From Chamaecrista fasciculata (taxonomy: Eukaryota; Streptophyta; Magnoliopsida; Fabales; Fabaceae), in assembly GCA_003254925.1 (NCBI GenBank), contig QANZ01047295.1, forward strand, positions 87,659 through 151,658: a DNA stretch of 64,000 bases, in the 5' to 3' direction. Below the pieces are notes generated by a model that did not search any database, had not been told where the DNA came from, and was given only the letters and a program-made list of their open reading frames with translations. Both the position numbers and the translations under genes were made by a program. Below, piece after piece: positions 1 to 10,975 of the stretch (its first letter is position 1; each line of letters begins with the position of its first letter).

Positions 1-558
1 CTATTTGGTTTCCCATTAAGGGCTCCATATCCATGTCATCAACATGTGGAGAGTGGTAGTGATCATCATCATGAATATGGTAAGAGAAGTAATAACAATA
101 TAATTAATAATCAACATACTTTTATCATTAAGAGAACATTCAAATGCCATTTCTGTCATAGAGAGTTTCCTACATCTCAAGCCCTTGGAGGCCATCAAAA
201 TGCTCACAAGAGAGAAAGACAACAACAAGCTTCTCAAGCCCTAATTTCCATTCCTTGTTTCCCTCATCAACATCATCAATACTTCTCCTCTCTTTCCTCC
301 TCATCTTATAGACAACACTTCTTCCTTCATCCATGTTCATCATCATTACCACCACCATCTGTCCCATGGGCGCCTGAGCCTGAGCCCAAGCCCGAGCCCG
401 AGCCCGAGCCCGAAGCTTTATGGTGGAACAATGAAGAGGTAGATTATCATGAGGAGCTTGGAATGAAGCAAGTAGAGAATGATGATAATGTTGATGATGA
501 ATGTGTCGATCTTAACTTGAGTCTAGCTAGTATCCCCCACACTTCCAAGTTCCAATAA
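1..558 (+). CDS. C2H2 zinc-finger transcription repressor, 5' end cut by window edge
   Basis: The reading frame is open from base 1 (residues [11 protein letters not shown]) to TAA at 556-558, so the gene starts before the window; the GTG at 46 and the out-of-frame ATG at 44 are not starts. One C2H2 finger lies at about 139-225, with the plant-specific QALGGHQ core followed by NAHKRER. The LFGF segment upstream, the finger sequence and the C-terminal DLNLSL EAR motif (about 511-528) resemble the Arabidopsis ZFP5/ZFP6/ZFP8/GIS group, which act in gibberellin and cytokinin control of trichome and root-hair fate. The role here is inferred from family. The middle is low complexity: His-rich stretches, then a Pro-Glu hexanucleotide run at about 373-417. 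No intron is seen, as is usual for this family. It could also be another single-finger EAR-type C2H2 protein. Confidence 0.85.
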   Translation, partial: LFGFPLRAPYPCHQHVESGSDHHHEYGKRSNNNIINNQHTFIIKRTFKCHFCHREFPTSQALGGHQNAHKRERQQQASQALISIPCFPHQHHQYFSSLSSSSYRQHFFLHPCSSSLPPPSVPWAPEPEPKPEPEPEPEALWWNNEEVDYHEELGMKQVENDDNVDDECVDLNLSLASIPHTSKFQ

Positions 559-1375
559 TGATAATGATTTGGCCTAGCTCTGTAATATATATGCCTAATT
601 AAGCTGCAATAATTCAACTTTGATTTGTACTTTTTATTATATTGTAACATTTGTATATATATGTTTTCTATTAAGAATATGTAAGAATTAATGAATCTAG
701 CTTCAATTATACTCTCTAAATTTGAAACCCTAGAATCTAGAATCTAGATGATCAGTTAGGAAAATAAAAATAAACCACAGCTATATATGTATATCTATAT
801 ATATATATATATATATATGTCACCTTGTCCCTTTCTTTCTCATATCAAACAAAAGAACGTACGTACGGACCTTCAGACCAAAGATAGGGATCCTATAAAA
901 ACTTTATGTTCATGAAACATCCATTTGTTTGTATACATGTGTACTAACTGGGATGTAAGAAAATGGGTATCTTGGTAGATTTGGATCCAATCCATTTGTG
1001 ATGGGGACTGAAATGTATATTGTGTAAACGTTTAGGTTAACAAACATAATATTTTTTATTTATTCAAATAAATGGATGGAACGAGTTATTATATGTGTAA
1101 TAATGTGGGAATTGGTTTGTTTATGAGAGATGTATAACATTATGACTTTCAAAATACAGAAAGAAAAAAAATGAATTGTTGGGACTTGGGACATAGTAAA
1201 GATCAATTTGCTGCTATAAATTTTATTTAATTGTGAAAAGTAACGCGTAATTTTGATTTATTATATTTGAATTTGAAATAAGATATATATAAATTTAATA
1301 ATTTAGACGCAAAATGAAATTAAATAACAACATTATATTTAACACCAATATGAAAGTTGAAACTAAATATATTTA
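559..1375. other. Intergenic, 3' side of the zinc-finger gene
   Basis: AT-rich sequence with a TA microsatellite at about 796-818. It probably includes the 3' UTR of the zinc-finger gene. No further gene or element was recognised. Confidence 0.5.
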
Positions 1376-2802
1376 GCCCAGTTCGTTTCCGTTTTGATTA
1401 TAATCTGTTTTGATTATAATCAAAATAAACACGTTCGTTTACGTTTTTTTCCTGATTCAATTATAATCATGATTCTTAAATAATCAAACACACTCAATTA
1501 CACTTATACCCCTATACATAAACCTATAATTACCTATACTCTAATACATTCATTCTCCAATCACAAAGGGCAAAATGGTCTTTTACCTCAATATTGGACC
1601 ATTTTGGAAATACTCATTCTTGTGTTGGGCTAAATTGTTATTTTGTCCAAATAATTTAGGATTGAAATTCATATTTTAGCCATTATTTTTCTTCTTCCTC
1701 CCCACTGTTCTCTCTCTCGCTTCCATTTTCTCTGCAAATCACTCGACGGAAAATCATCCACTCTCTTCATCAATGCTTGGGCTTATCTCTCTCGAACCAC
1801 CCAACAACCACCGTCACTCTCGCCGGAGCTCCGCCCTTTTCTCGACAGAACCGTCGTCGCCGAAGAACAGAGCCGATTTCAGACAATCGGCGAATCAGGA
1901 CCGTCCGGCGAGGTCAAGATCGACGGGATTTCATAATGGCAAAGAGGCCAAAAGATAGGCTGTGATCCATGTATAAATAATATTAATATTCATACAACTA
2001 GAGACCGTAGAAAAAAAGCTGATAGTATTACAGAGAACTGATAAGTGATTGGATTATTTATTAATTTATTAATTAATTTTTGGTTTTTCTTCGGGCAGCC
2101 TGTTTCATCAGCAAAAGGGAAGCCTTCGAAGCTGCATAAGAGGAAGCATCAAATAGGTTCTCTGTACTTCGATATGAAACAAAAGGAAATGGAACACGAG
2201 AGAGAGGGAGAGTGACGAGAGATGCAACACGAGAGAGAGAGGGAGAGTGACGAGAGATGAGAGAGGGAGAGTGACAATAAGCTAAATTGGATAATTTTTT
2301 CGGGTCCGAATGATGTTGTAACATTCTCTCTCATCTGATGCGAATCGGTGCACCGATTTGCTTCGCTGGTGCACCGAATAATCACACTGAAAGACAATTT
2401 AATCCTCGTTGGTGCACCGTTTCGTAGGCAAAAAATGAAACGGTGCACCAATTCGGAAAAACATCCCCCAACCAACTCACAAAAATAATCAAGATTTCAC
2501 GTTTTTCAAGGCAAACAGTAACATTTTTGTTTTTTTTCACAACAACAATCACATCCAAACACACTTTTATTATAATCAAATCACACCTTACTTTTTCTAA
2601 CTTTTTCTTCCATTTATACCCCTATACAATTTATCAATTTCCTTACTTTTTATCCACCTACCACAATCATTACATACCCATTTTAATAATTTCACACAAA
2701 TAATCAACAATCATCCAAACACCACTACAAAAATAATCAAATTTGATTATAATCAAAACATGATTATAATCAAAACAAATTCTAAAAAAAACGAAAACAA
2801 AC
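1376..2802. mobile_element. PIF/Harbinger-like non-autonomous element, copy 1
   Basis: The left end GCCCAGTTCGTTTCCG and the inverted right end GTTTGTTTTCG bound about 1.43 kb, flanked by TTA on both sides (1373-1375, 2803-2805). Subterminal zones carry repeated GATTATAATC palindromes. A second copy in the opposite orientation lies at 57425-58868: the arms align (for example the CCTATAATTACCTATACTC stretch and the ATTACATACCCA stretch), while the centres differ. There is no transposase ORF. The centre holds a GC-rich host-like segment described separately. The 3-bp TTA duplication suggests PIF/Harbinger, but it is short and the superfamily is an inference. Confidence 0.7.
1739..1858 (+). pseudogene. 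Captured BAHD acyltransferase fragment
   Basis: In one frame this segment reads SLDGKSSTLFINAWAYLSR and then, after a Pro/Gln-rich link, SPELRPFLDRTVV. This matches the part of BAHD acyltransferases (anthocyanin / phenolic-glucoside malonyltransferase type) that starts at the catalytic HxxxDG motif. The DG is present but the His is not in frame, so there is a small deletion at the motif. The reading continues to a stop at about 1938 with sequence I do not recognise. It lies inside the Harbinger-like element, is much more GC-rich than its surroundings, and is not a functional enzyme gene. The family call rests on remembered motifs, not on a search. Confidence 0.6.
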
Positions 2803-3831
2803 TTAAGAGCACACATTTAGAACCAATTTAAACATTCGACCTAATAACAATTACATTTCATTAATGATAATTACTAAACAATTTAATAGGTGTTCATTCA
2901 TTTCTTTATTAAAAAATCTCGAATAATATATCTGCTCAAAGCATTATACTCCACCCCATTATTTTTTTGTTATTATATTCCATTAATAACCATTTATTTT
3001 CATCCTCACTAAAACTTTTAAAAATAGAAAACTCAAGAGTCCTATTGAATCCCAAATTTCTTCTAGACTTTATTTCCTAGAAACTGCTCATATTGGCCAT
3101 TGAATGATGATATATTGAAGTTGCATCTTGTAGTAAATGAGGTATATAAGAAATATGTGGTTGAAGGCCTTGACTAAATTTTTTTACAACTTTTTTTTTG
3201 TAATAAATTTTTTTTAGAGAGACGGGAATGGACAAAACACCTAACCCGAGTGTTAGTGCTTGTTCTCATATATCCTACTTATAAACACACACACAACCTT
3301 ACTTTCCACTAATTTGGGGCTTGAAACCACCACAAAGGCATGTCCCAAGCATGGGCATTACGCACCCATCCTAGTTTTTTGGTAATGAAAATTTGTTTAG
3401 ACTTAGAGGTAAAAAGTTAAATAAAGGTGACTTTAGGCCTCTTTGAGAATGAGTTGCATTTCATTCTATTTACAAATCGTGTTGAAATGTAAAATTATTT
3501 AAATAGGTATATAAAAATTGTATTAAATAGAGAATAAAAGAGATATTATAAAATTTATATGATTTATTATAAAACATTTATTTAAATAAATTTATTTAGA
3601 TAATTATAATTGTAATATATATTTCTTGAGTATTAGAAAGTTTGGAGAAACAAAAACTATTTGCAAATGACATTTTAACAACCATTTGCAAAATGTAAAA
3701 TTTAACAAAACTCTACTAGTATAAATTTTAACACAAACTTCAATATTTCATTTTATTTCTTCCATTTCTATCCTGTATGTTTTAAAAATATTTATACAAT
3801 TATCTTTATTTATCATAATTATCATAAACCT
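2803..3831. other. Intergenic, no gene seen
   Basis: AT-rich DNA. A less AT-rich patch at about 3215-3385 looks like old repeat material, but I found no partner copy in the window and cannot classify it. Confidence 0.4.
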
Positions 3832-4341
3832 AGGGTTATTAAAATCTGACTGGACTGGCCGGTCCGAGTCGGACTAATAACTGGCCTAAACCCGAGGGAA
3901 CTGGTCAAAAAGCCGGCGAAACTGTCCTGAACTGGAGGCAAACCGGGTGAACCGGTCCTGATTTATTTTTTATTTTCTTTTTTTCATTTTTGATTTTTTT
4001 TGTCCTTTTTTTATAATTATGGGTCAAATATTAGAGAATGTTGATTATGAGCCAAAATTTGAGAGAGAAAGTGATCATAAAATGTCACTTGATGATATTA
4101 TATTGATAAACATTATGAAAATTGATTATCTCATGTTTATGAAAATTGTATTAATATGTTAATGTTATAATTGTATTTTGTAACCTAATTATGAATATTT
4201 GAATTAAAATTTTTATCATATATAGATTTTTTTATTATTTTTAATTTATTTATTTGTCAACGCTCTGACCCCAATTGAACCATTAAACCTTGAACCGCTA
4301 CCTCGACCGGTTCAACATCCGATCCAGTTTTTAAAACATTG
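3832..4341. mobile_element. Mutator-like MITE, family with GGACCGGACTGGCCGG ends, copy 1
   Basis: Flanked by an exact 9-bp duplication CATAAACCT (3823-3831 and 4342-4350). The left end contains TGACTGGACTGGCCGGTCC and the right end inverts as CAATGTTTTAAAAACTGGATC. A diverged copy lies at 62007-62761 with the same GGCCGGTCCAG terminal blocks. It has no coding capacity. The 9-bp duplication is typical of Mutator-like elements. Confidence 0.75.
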
Positions 4342-5096
4342 CATAAACCTATTTAAATAATTTCACATCTAACATCATTTACAAAAATGTCATTACCAAA
4401 CAACTTCTTCATCTTTTTTGGAAAAATGAGTTGACAAAATTTGTATGCTACATAATTACTTATTTCATAATGATAATAATAATTAAATGGCAAGGTGTTT
4501 TTTTAGAAAATTAAATATAAAGACCGAGATATATAGGGAGTAAATATTTATTTTAACAAAAAAATTCAAAATAAAAAGATATGCTGCAAGGTTTGTAGAA
4601 TTGTAGGATTTGTAAAGAGCGAATGACAAGTCTATGAACAGTTGCAGTATGGCATTAATAATAAGAATTGGAATTCGGTCTTTGAAAGTAATAAATCTCT
4701 GCTTCAAATCTTCAATTCAATTAAATGCCTTTTTTCTTGAAAAAAAAAAAGAATTCAATGCATTTCAGAGGAATCCAAGGGAATTGGAATTTGGAAGTGT
4801 CTCCACCCACAAAATTAGATTTATTTTAATTTAGATTATCTGAAGTTTTTATAAAAACTTGTTTTATTATGATAATGAAATTATTCGTCATTAACCCTAA
4901 TTAGTTATTTGTTGTTGTTGTTTATTTTTCTGTATATTAACTTGTAAACATATTAATTTTATATTAGTAAAATCAAAGTTTTACAAATTAGTGTATGTAT
5001 GGGTTAATATTGTAAAAGAGAGAAGTGAATTGCAAAAAATTACAAAGATGTATGTCAATAGTTTGCTCAATCAAAAGCCCAAAAGCTAATAACTAA
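4342..5096. other. Intergenic, no gene seen
   Basis: AT-rich, with homopolymer runs. Short ORFs here have no recognisable domain. No element boundary was found. Confidence 0.4.
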
Positions 5097-7016
5097 GGGC
5101 CTGTTTGGCGGTTCCAAAATCTCAATCCCATCTCATTCAATCGTCATCTCATCTTAGGATTGGATGAACAATAACGATTGGGTATTTGTTGGACCCTTCA
5201 TCTCATCTCATCTCATCTCATTCACATCATCATCTCATCCATAACATCATTTTATTTTCTCTTACATTTACTAAACTATCCCTACTCATATACCTATAAT
5301 TACTTATTCTCTAATACAAATATAAAAAAAAACAATTAGGCAAAATAGTAATTTTACATACCCTCATTTATTACACTTATCATTTTCTCTCTCTATCTAT
5401 CATTTCTTATCATTTTTTTTCTTTTTCACATACACATCTCTCTCCTTCACACACACATCTCTCTCAAATATATATATAAAAATAGATTGTTATTTTATAT
5501 ATATATATATATATTATATCTCTCTCGTATTCTCAATTCTTATATATATAGAAATGTTATATATTGTATTATATATATATATTTATATTAACTTAATTAA
5601 AAAAAATTATTTTTGTTTATTTACAATGTTGTTATTTTTTTAGTCCCAATATTTTTCTATTTGTTTTGAGTAAAATATACAATTGAATCTTTAAATTTTG
5701 TTTAAGTTACAATTTTCTTCTATTCTCGTTACAGTATTCTTTCACTTTTATAAGCATTTTGATCCTCAAACTATGAGCTCAGTTTCCTTAGCTCATAAAA
5801 CTATTTTTTGTTTAGTTTCTTTTCCTTAAACTATGCAATTAGTTTCATTTTGGTCCTCAAACTATTTTTTGTTCTATATTCAAGTCCAAAATCATCCGAT
5901 ACGTTGTGGATAATGGAGAAATAACGGTTATTTTTTGGTTGGGAAAATACACAAGTTTCCACGTGTCAGTTATTTTTTTTTGTTCGAATCATGGGTAGTC
6001 AAAAAATTGCAATGTTGTTTTGTGTTTTATTGTCTCAAAGTTCTTCTATTTTTTCGGCCATAAAACTATTTATGGTTAGATTTTTTACTCAAATTACGAG
6101 ATGAGTTGCATTTTGGTCCGCAAAATATTTGTTATATTTTTTAGTCCAAACTACAAAATTCCTATATGTTTTTTACTATTATACAATTCAATCCATACTT
6201 TTTTTCAATATATTTTATGAAGTTTTGTGTAAAAATTAAAAGGAGTTAAAATAATTTTTTATCTTCCCATTTGTTGGCATTGTTACTAGTCTAATCCTTA
6301 AACTATGAGATTAGTTTCGTTTCAATAATAAAACTATTTCTGATCTTATTTTGTTTATCAAATTACGAGATTAGTTATGGATCGATACAAAGTTGTGGAC
6401 CAAATTGTATGTTTACAATAATTTTCATGTTATTTGCATTCTAGTCCCCAAACTATTGTTTATTACTTTTTGGTCGTTGAATTTCATAAATAGACTCGAA
6501 TATTGATGAGCTGGATTTTCTACAGGCCCCGAGTTATCATTTACACATGTTAGGGATTGATTAATTGGACAGGTACAAATTTATGGACCAAATTGTAATC
6601 TTAAAATAATTTTAATTTTATTTTCATTTTGGTCCATTATCTCATCCAATGAGATTGACCATAAACCCTTCATCCAAAAATATCTTATCCTCACGCTTTC
6701 CAAGAGCATCTAATCTCAACATCATCTCATCCAACCCACCACCAAACACCTATCATCTCATCTCATTATCTCCATTTCATCTTATTATTTTCTACCATTT
6801 CTACCCCTATACAAATTAAAAAAATCTATAAATCTATTTCAACCAACCACAATCATTACATACCCTTTTATATAATTTCACACTCTATTTAACATCATTT
6901 TCTCTAAAATCACCCAAACACCAATAGATCATCTCATCTCATCCCATTACAACATCATCTCATTTCAATCACTTGGATGAGCTTGGATTGAAATGCAAGG
7001 GCTCCCAAATAGCCCA
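5097..7016. mobile_element. PIF/Harbinger-like element, ATCTC-repeat variant
   Basis: The left end GGGCCTGTTTGG and the inverted right end GGGCTATTTGG have TAA on both sides (5094-5096, 7017-7019, with one extra base on the right). The arms carry tandem ATCTC repeats instead of GATTATAATC, yet internal arm sequence (for example CCTATAATTACTTATTCTC on the left and ACAATCATTACATACCC on the right) aligns with the elements at 1376 and 57425. The centre (about 5660-6620) repeats a diverged phrase of the type AGTTTCATTTTGGTCCTCAAACTAT several times. No transposase is visible. Confidence 0.6.
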
Positions 7017-7023
7017 TAAATTT

Positions 7024-7205
7024 GGTTGGTCTAGTGGTTAGTTCACTAGATCGTTTAAGCAAATGTAGGAGGTTCGGATTCCACCTTGTATATGTAGCAA
7101 CCAATTGACCAACGACAACCCTTAAATAGAGCTCAAATCCGTGGAGATTTAATTCTTGAACTGTCGAGTTAGGGAATAATTGGGCAACAAAAACACAACT
7201 CAAAA
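7024..7205 (+). mobile_element. tRNA-derived SINE
   Basis: A pol III-like box A (TGGTCTAGTGG, about 7028-7040) and box B (GGTTCGGATTC, about 7071-7081) are correctly ordered and spaced, followed by about 120 bp of unrelated body. The head is not a foldable functional tRNA. It sits directly beside the right end of the ATCTC-repeat element. The 3' boundary is approximate. Confidence 0.55.
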
Positions 7206-7889
7206 GCTAATTGTTGGAGTAAGCATAATGAATCCTTAAATATTTCTATTCCATTCCATAGGGAGGATCGAATCTATGAGGAGTGAATGCTCTCTCTTTA
7301 ACTCATTTTTCATTTTTCTCCATTTCAATGTAAACCATTAAAACTCTATTCAATATTACACGAAAGTTACATCTCCCCCAATTTTTATTGATTAAAATAT
7401 TTATTAAATATTAAATTGTGTATTTAATTTTAAAGGAATATTTATAAAAGAAATTTTTTTTTGAAGAAGACTTAGACTTCATATGAACCATTAAATAAAG
7501 TTTTAATGGTTTGAATTGGATGAAAGGAAGAGAAAGGAAGGAGGAGTTAAAGGGACAAGATTCACTCCCAAATTTAAGGCACTTCATTCGTCGAGGTCGA
7601 CAAGATATTGGTTGACTCTATTATCACTTACATCGCCAAAAGCTATTCAATAATATTTTAAAATTGAGAGATTTGTTTTTATATTATTTGAGATTTTATT
7701 TATATATAATTTTAAAAAATCAATAATAAAAATATTTTAAAAGTAACATATAGCCTATACTTACAAATTAAAAAAAAAAACTCAGAAATTCCTTAATCTG
7801 CACATAATAGTATTTTGCATGAAGAAACATAAAAATATGTATTAAAAATTCATATAATGAGTAAGTATACATGTATGTTATTAGTTATT
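7206..7889. other. Intergenic, no gene seen
   Basis: AT-rich; no ORF with a domain and no clear repeat boundary. Confidence 0.4.
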
Positions 7890-8059
7890 ACTAGTGCAGT
7901 CAAGATCTAGATTTAGATCGTAAGATATCGTAAGATCTTACGATCTTGCAAGGCAAGATCTAGTTAAATCGGGTACACTTTTGAGCAAGATCTAGTTAAA
8001 TAATGCAAGATCTAGTTAAGTTAATTATTTAGTTAAGTTATATATATATATATATTTAG

Positions 8060-8372
8060 GTTCACACAAAGAAAATTAATCGTATGATTCAAAAAAAGAT
8101 GAATGAGTTGGTCTATGTTATATTTAATCGAAAATTGAAAGGGAAAAGAACTATAGGGGAGCTTAACATCTTTCTTCTGATGATGAATGGATCATTAAGA
8201 ATAATGAAAAAAAAAGATGAAGACATAGAATGAAGTAGAAGACAAAGCCTTTGAAATTCAAGAAGTAGAAAATGTTGAACCTCGTAGCACTGTTGATAAT
8301 TTGGAGATTCCAGTGGATGAAATAGAAATGAGAGACATTGATGATGATGATTATGATGTGTGATATATGTTT
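8060..8372 (+). pseudogene. hAT transposase C-terminal remnant
   Basis: From an AG acceptor-like site at 8058-8059 the frame reads VHTKKINRMIQKKMNELVYV, then IFNRKLKGKR. This is the diagnostic hAT C-terminal block (HTKKRNRL...RLNDLVYVxYN). About 30 codons on, the family's SSDDEWI block is found only after a frame change, and stops follow. An acidic Asp-rich tail at about 8330-8370 resembles the family's end. At least one frameshift and several stops make it inactive. The N-terminal and RNase-H-like core are missing. Confidence 0.75.
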
Positions 8373-8686
8373 TGATGAACTTTTTGATAATGATGTTCTA
8401 AATTCGTAATGTTACTCGTGATTGTTGCCTTGTTTTTGTTAATTTTTAACTGAACTTATGATAAACTTTTTAGATATTTTGATAATTAGCTAATTACATG
8501 TTGAGACCATAAATTGATGATGTTAGATAAATATCTTGAGACATGTTATAAGATGAATTTATGACTTATGAACATTTATATATATATATATTCATAGATA
8601 AATATATAAATATTAGTAATTGTTTATATAATTTATATAATATTTTTTTAAGAAATTCATAAAATCTTACGAACCTAAATCCCAAT

Positions 8687-9385
8687 GACGGAGCTAGGGG
8701 GCTAGTGGTGGCCCCCCTACAATGTTTTGTTTTCTTGGTCTTGGGTTCGATACTCACCGGTGACGTGAAAGAATGATGGTGTGTAATTGTGTCTAATGTT
8801 AATAAATATAACTATAAAAGGCCAAAAATCAATTTTGGTCATTAATGTTTGTCTAAAATTTCTTTTTGGTCCCTAAAGTTTTGTTTTTCATTTCGTTTTG
8901 ATCTCCAAAGTTTTTAAAAAGTTTTACAATTAGTCTCTAGCAAATATTAGGGACCTAAATAAGTTTTTAGCCGATAAAAATAGATAATTGGTTGATAAAA
9001 TAAAAAAATTATATATAAAATATGGTGAATGATTAATCAACTTTATATTTAATATTGTATTATATATATAAGTTAAAAGAAACAAATTAATGATTTGTTT
9101 TCTATACTTTAGTCAAATTTTTAGTTTAGTCCTTACATTTTTTTTAAATTAGTTCCTATATTTTGTAAATTTGTAAACTTTATTCCTTAATACTTAATTA
9201 TATATTAATATTATTTCCAAAGAACTCTTGTAAAAAAATAATAATACAATATTTCTATAATTTTCATTGAATATCTATGTATAGTATATAAAATATTAAT
9301 TAAATATTTATATATATAAATATAATATAATAACTATTTAAAAAAGAAATTTGGCTCCCCCTATACAAATTTCCTGCGTCCGTCC
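8687..9385. mobile_element. Inverted-repeat element nested in the hAT relic
   Basis: Left GACGGAGCTAGGGGGCTAG and inverted right GGACGGACGCAGG...TAGGGGGAGCC form imperfect terminal inverted repeats bounding about 700 bp of AT-rich, non-coding DNA. It interrupts the tail motifs of the hAT relic. No target duplication was seen, so its class is unknown. Confidence 0.45.
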
Positions 9386-9484
9386 TTATTCGATCCGATT
9401 TTGCGATTCGATCTATCTCATACCTCTTTCGATCATGAATAAGATCTCAATCTTGATTACATCGGTTATTACGAGTCGTGTGAT

Positions 9485-10071
9485 TAGGCAAAAATTTGTC
9501 CAATCTTTTCATTTAATTAAATGAAAATATAAAATCTCGTAAAAATAATTTAATTACCGAAATTTGCATCAAATTAACGTTTCCGTCACGCTTTCTTTTT
9601 TATTTTTTCTGTTTTTTGGAAAAAAATGATGAGAGTTTCCGGAGACGAATTCAAAATGGAGCGTACTACACGTGTCATAAATATACAGGCTCGTTATAGT
9701 TCCAGATCACACTACAAAGTGATTTTATCAAATCTCTTTGTCCGTTTGGAATTTGAAATCTCATCCCTCTCTCTCCAAAAAGAGACGTTGTAAGCTTTCC
9801 CTAATTTTATAATTTTATAATTCCAATAATATTTCAAAATAATCCCTTCATTCTTTATTTATTTCTTAATTATTTATATTTATTCCTTCAAATTACGTTT
9901 TCATTTCCGTCTCCATTTCTTGCTTCAACTTCGCCATTTCTCCCCTAAAATTTTTCCCCCATTTTCCAAATCTCTGAAAAATGTCATTTTCTTCAACGAT
10001 TTCTTCTTCATTTTGAAACCCTCGTAGCTCTCTGTACACAAGAAGACCTAATTTCGTCGCCGATCTTTCTT
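9485..10071 (+). promoter_or_regulatory. Promoter and 5' UTR exon of the TRM gene
   Basis: Sequence changes from AT-rich to CT-rich at about 9890-10070, typical of a plant 5' UTR. It ends in a good donor (GTAAGT at 10072). The matching acceptor is at 10829-10830, giving a 759-bp intron in the 5' UTR. The transcription start is not fixed; no clear TATA box was chosen. Confidence 0.5.
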
Positions 10072-10858
10072 GTAAGTTCTTGCTTCAATGTCACTGTGTT
10101 GTTTGTTTGTTTTTTTCTACTTCTTCTTCTTTTGGGTGTTCTTTTCCTTTGTTATTTGCGTTTGGATTTCGCTATTGTTTCTCTGATTGATGCTAATGCA
10201 CTTCCCGTCTATCCATGAGTTTCGATTTTGAATTGAGTTTTTAGCTTTATCGACCGTTCGTTTTGGACTTCAATTTGGTAATCTGATGAAATCCTTCAGT
10301 GGTAAAAAGGAGGACAATCGTAGATCGAAAGGATGGAAAGGGAGCATTTATTGCCATTTCATTTACATTCCATTCTACTTCTAGAGCTAATTAGTGTTGA
10401 TAGATATGTGCTTTAGTTTGAACTAAAGTTCAGATTAAACATGGAGCTGTTTCCATATACCATAAATTGAGCAACATCAGTTTGACTTGTTTATACCAGC
10501 CGTCAAACTATAGAATCATTGACTGATGAAGTACGTAGCAGTGGTTCTTTGTGCCGTTTGAGATCTGCCATGACCAGGACAAATTTACTTCTTACAGGCA
10601 AGAGAAAAGCAAACACTACGTGAAATTGAATGGGGGTCTTTGTCTTGTATCTGGTTGCTTTTCAGTTTTCACTAGTTTGAAGCGTGGGTAAATAATGGAT
10701 TGCCTACACCAACGTATTTGACTTTTGGTGGGTAGTATGCATAGTTCGGATTTAGATTGTATCTGTTGATTAGTTATAAAATCTTTGGTACCCTGGTTAC
10801 AAATGTGTGTTCTGCAATTCACAATTCCAGGTGGATTGTAGTTCAAGCTTAACTAACA

Positions 10859-10975
10859 ATGTTCTTTCACGACTATATGTATTTAAGTTGTACAGAATTT
10901 TGCTTTGGAAATGGGAGTTCAAAAAGAAGGGACAAAAAGTGGAGGATACGTTGGTGGTTTTTTCAACTTGTTTGA
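10859..10975 (+). promoter_or_regulatory. Upstream ORF overlapping the TRM start codon
   Basis: If the 5' UTR exon starts at 10831, the first ATG of the mRNA is at 10859. It opens a 38-codon frame ending TGA at 10973-10975, out of frame with and overlapping the main ATG at 10911. Such overlapping uORFs usually lower translation of the main frame. The peptide has no recognisable feature. This depends on the inferred leader exon. Confidence 0.45.

Larger units (their letters stand above)
7890..9484 (+). mobile_element. Degenerate hAT transposon with GATCTTACGATC-rich ends
   Basis: The left side has clustered AGATCTAG and GATCGTAAGATC motifs (about 7899-8030), and the right side has matching GATCCGATTTTGCGATTCGATC motifs (about 9391-9412). 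Between them lies the wreck of a hAT transposase C-terminus. A 699-bp inverted-repeat element (8687-9385) has inserted near the right end, splitting the motif-rich tail. Boundaries are approximate; no target duplication was found. Confidence 0.5.

Noticed and set aside
46..48. GTG as start codon of the zinc-finger protein
   Set aside because: The frame is open to base 1 with the family-like LFGF segment, so the gene begins outside the window.
7024..7100. Functional tRNA gene
   Set aside because: A and B boxes are present but no complete cloverleaf or acceptor stem could be formed; it is better explained as a SINE head.
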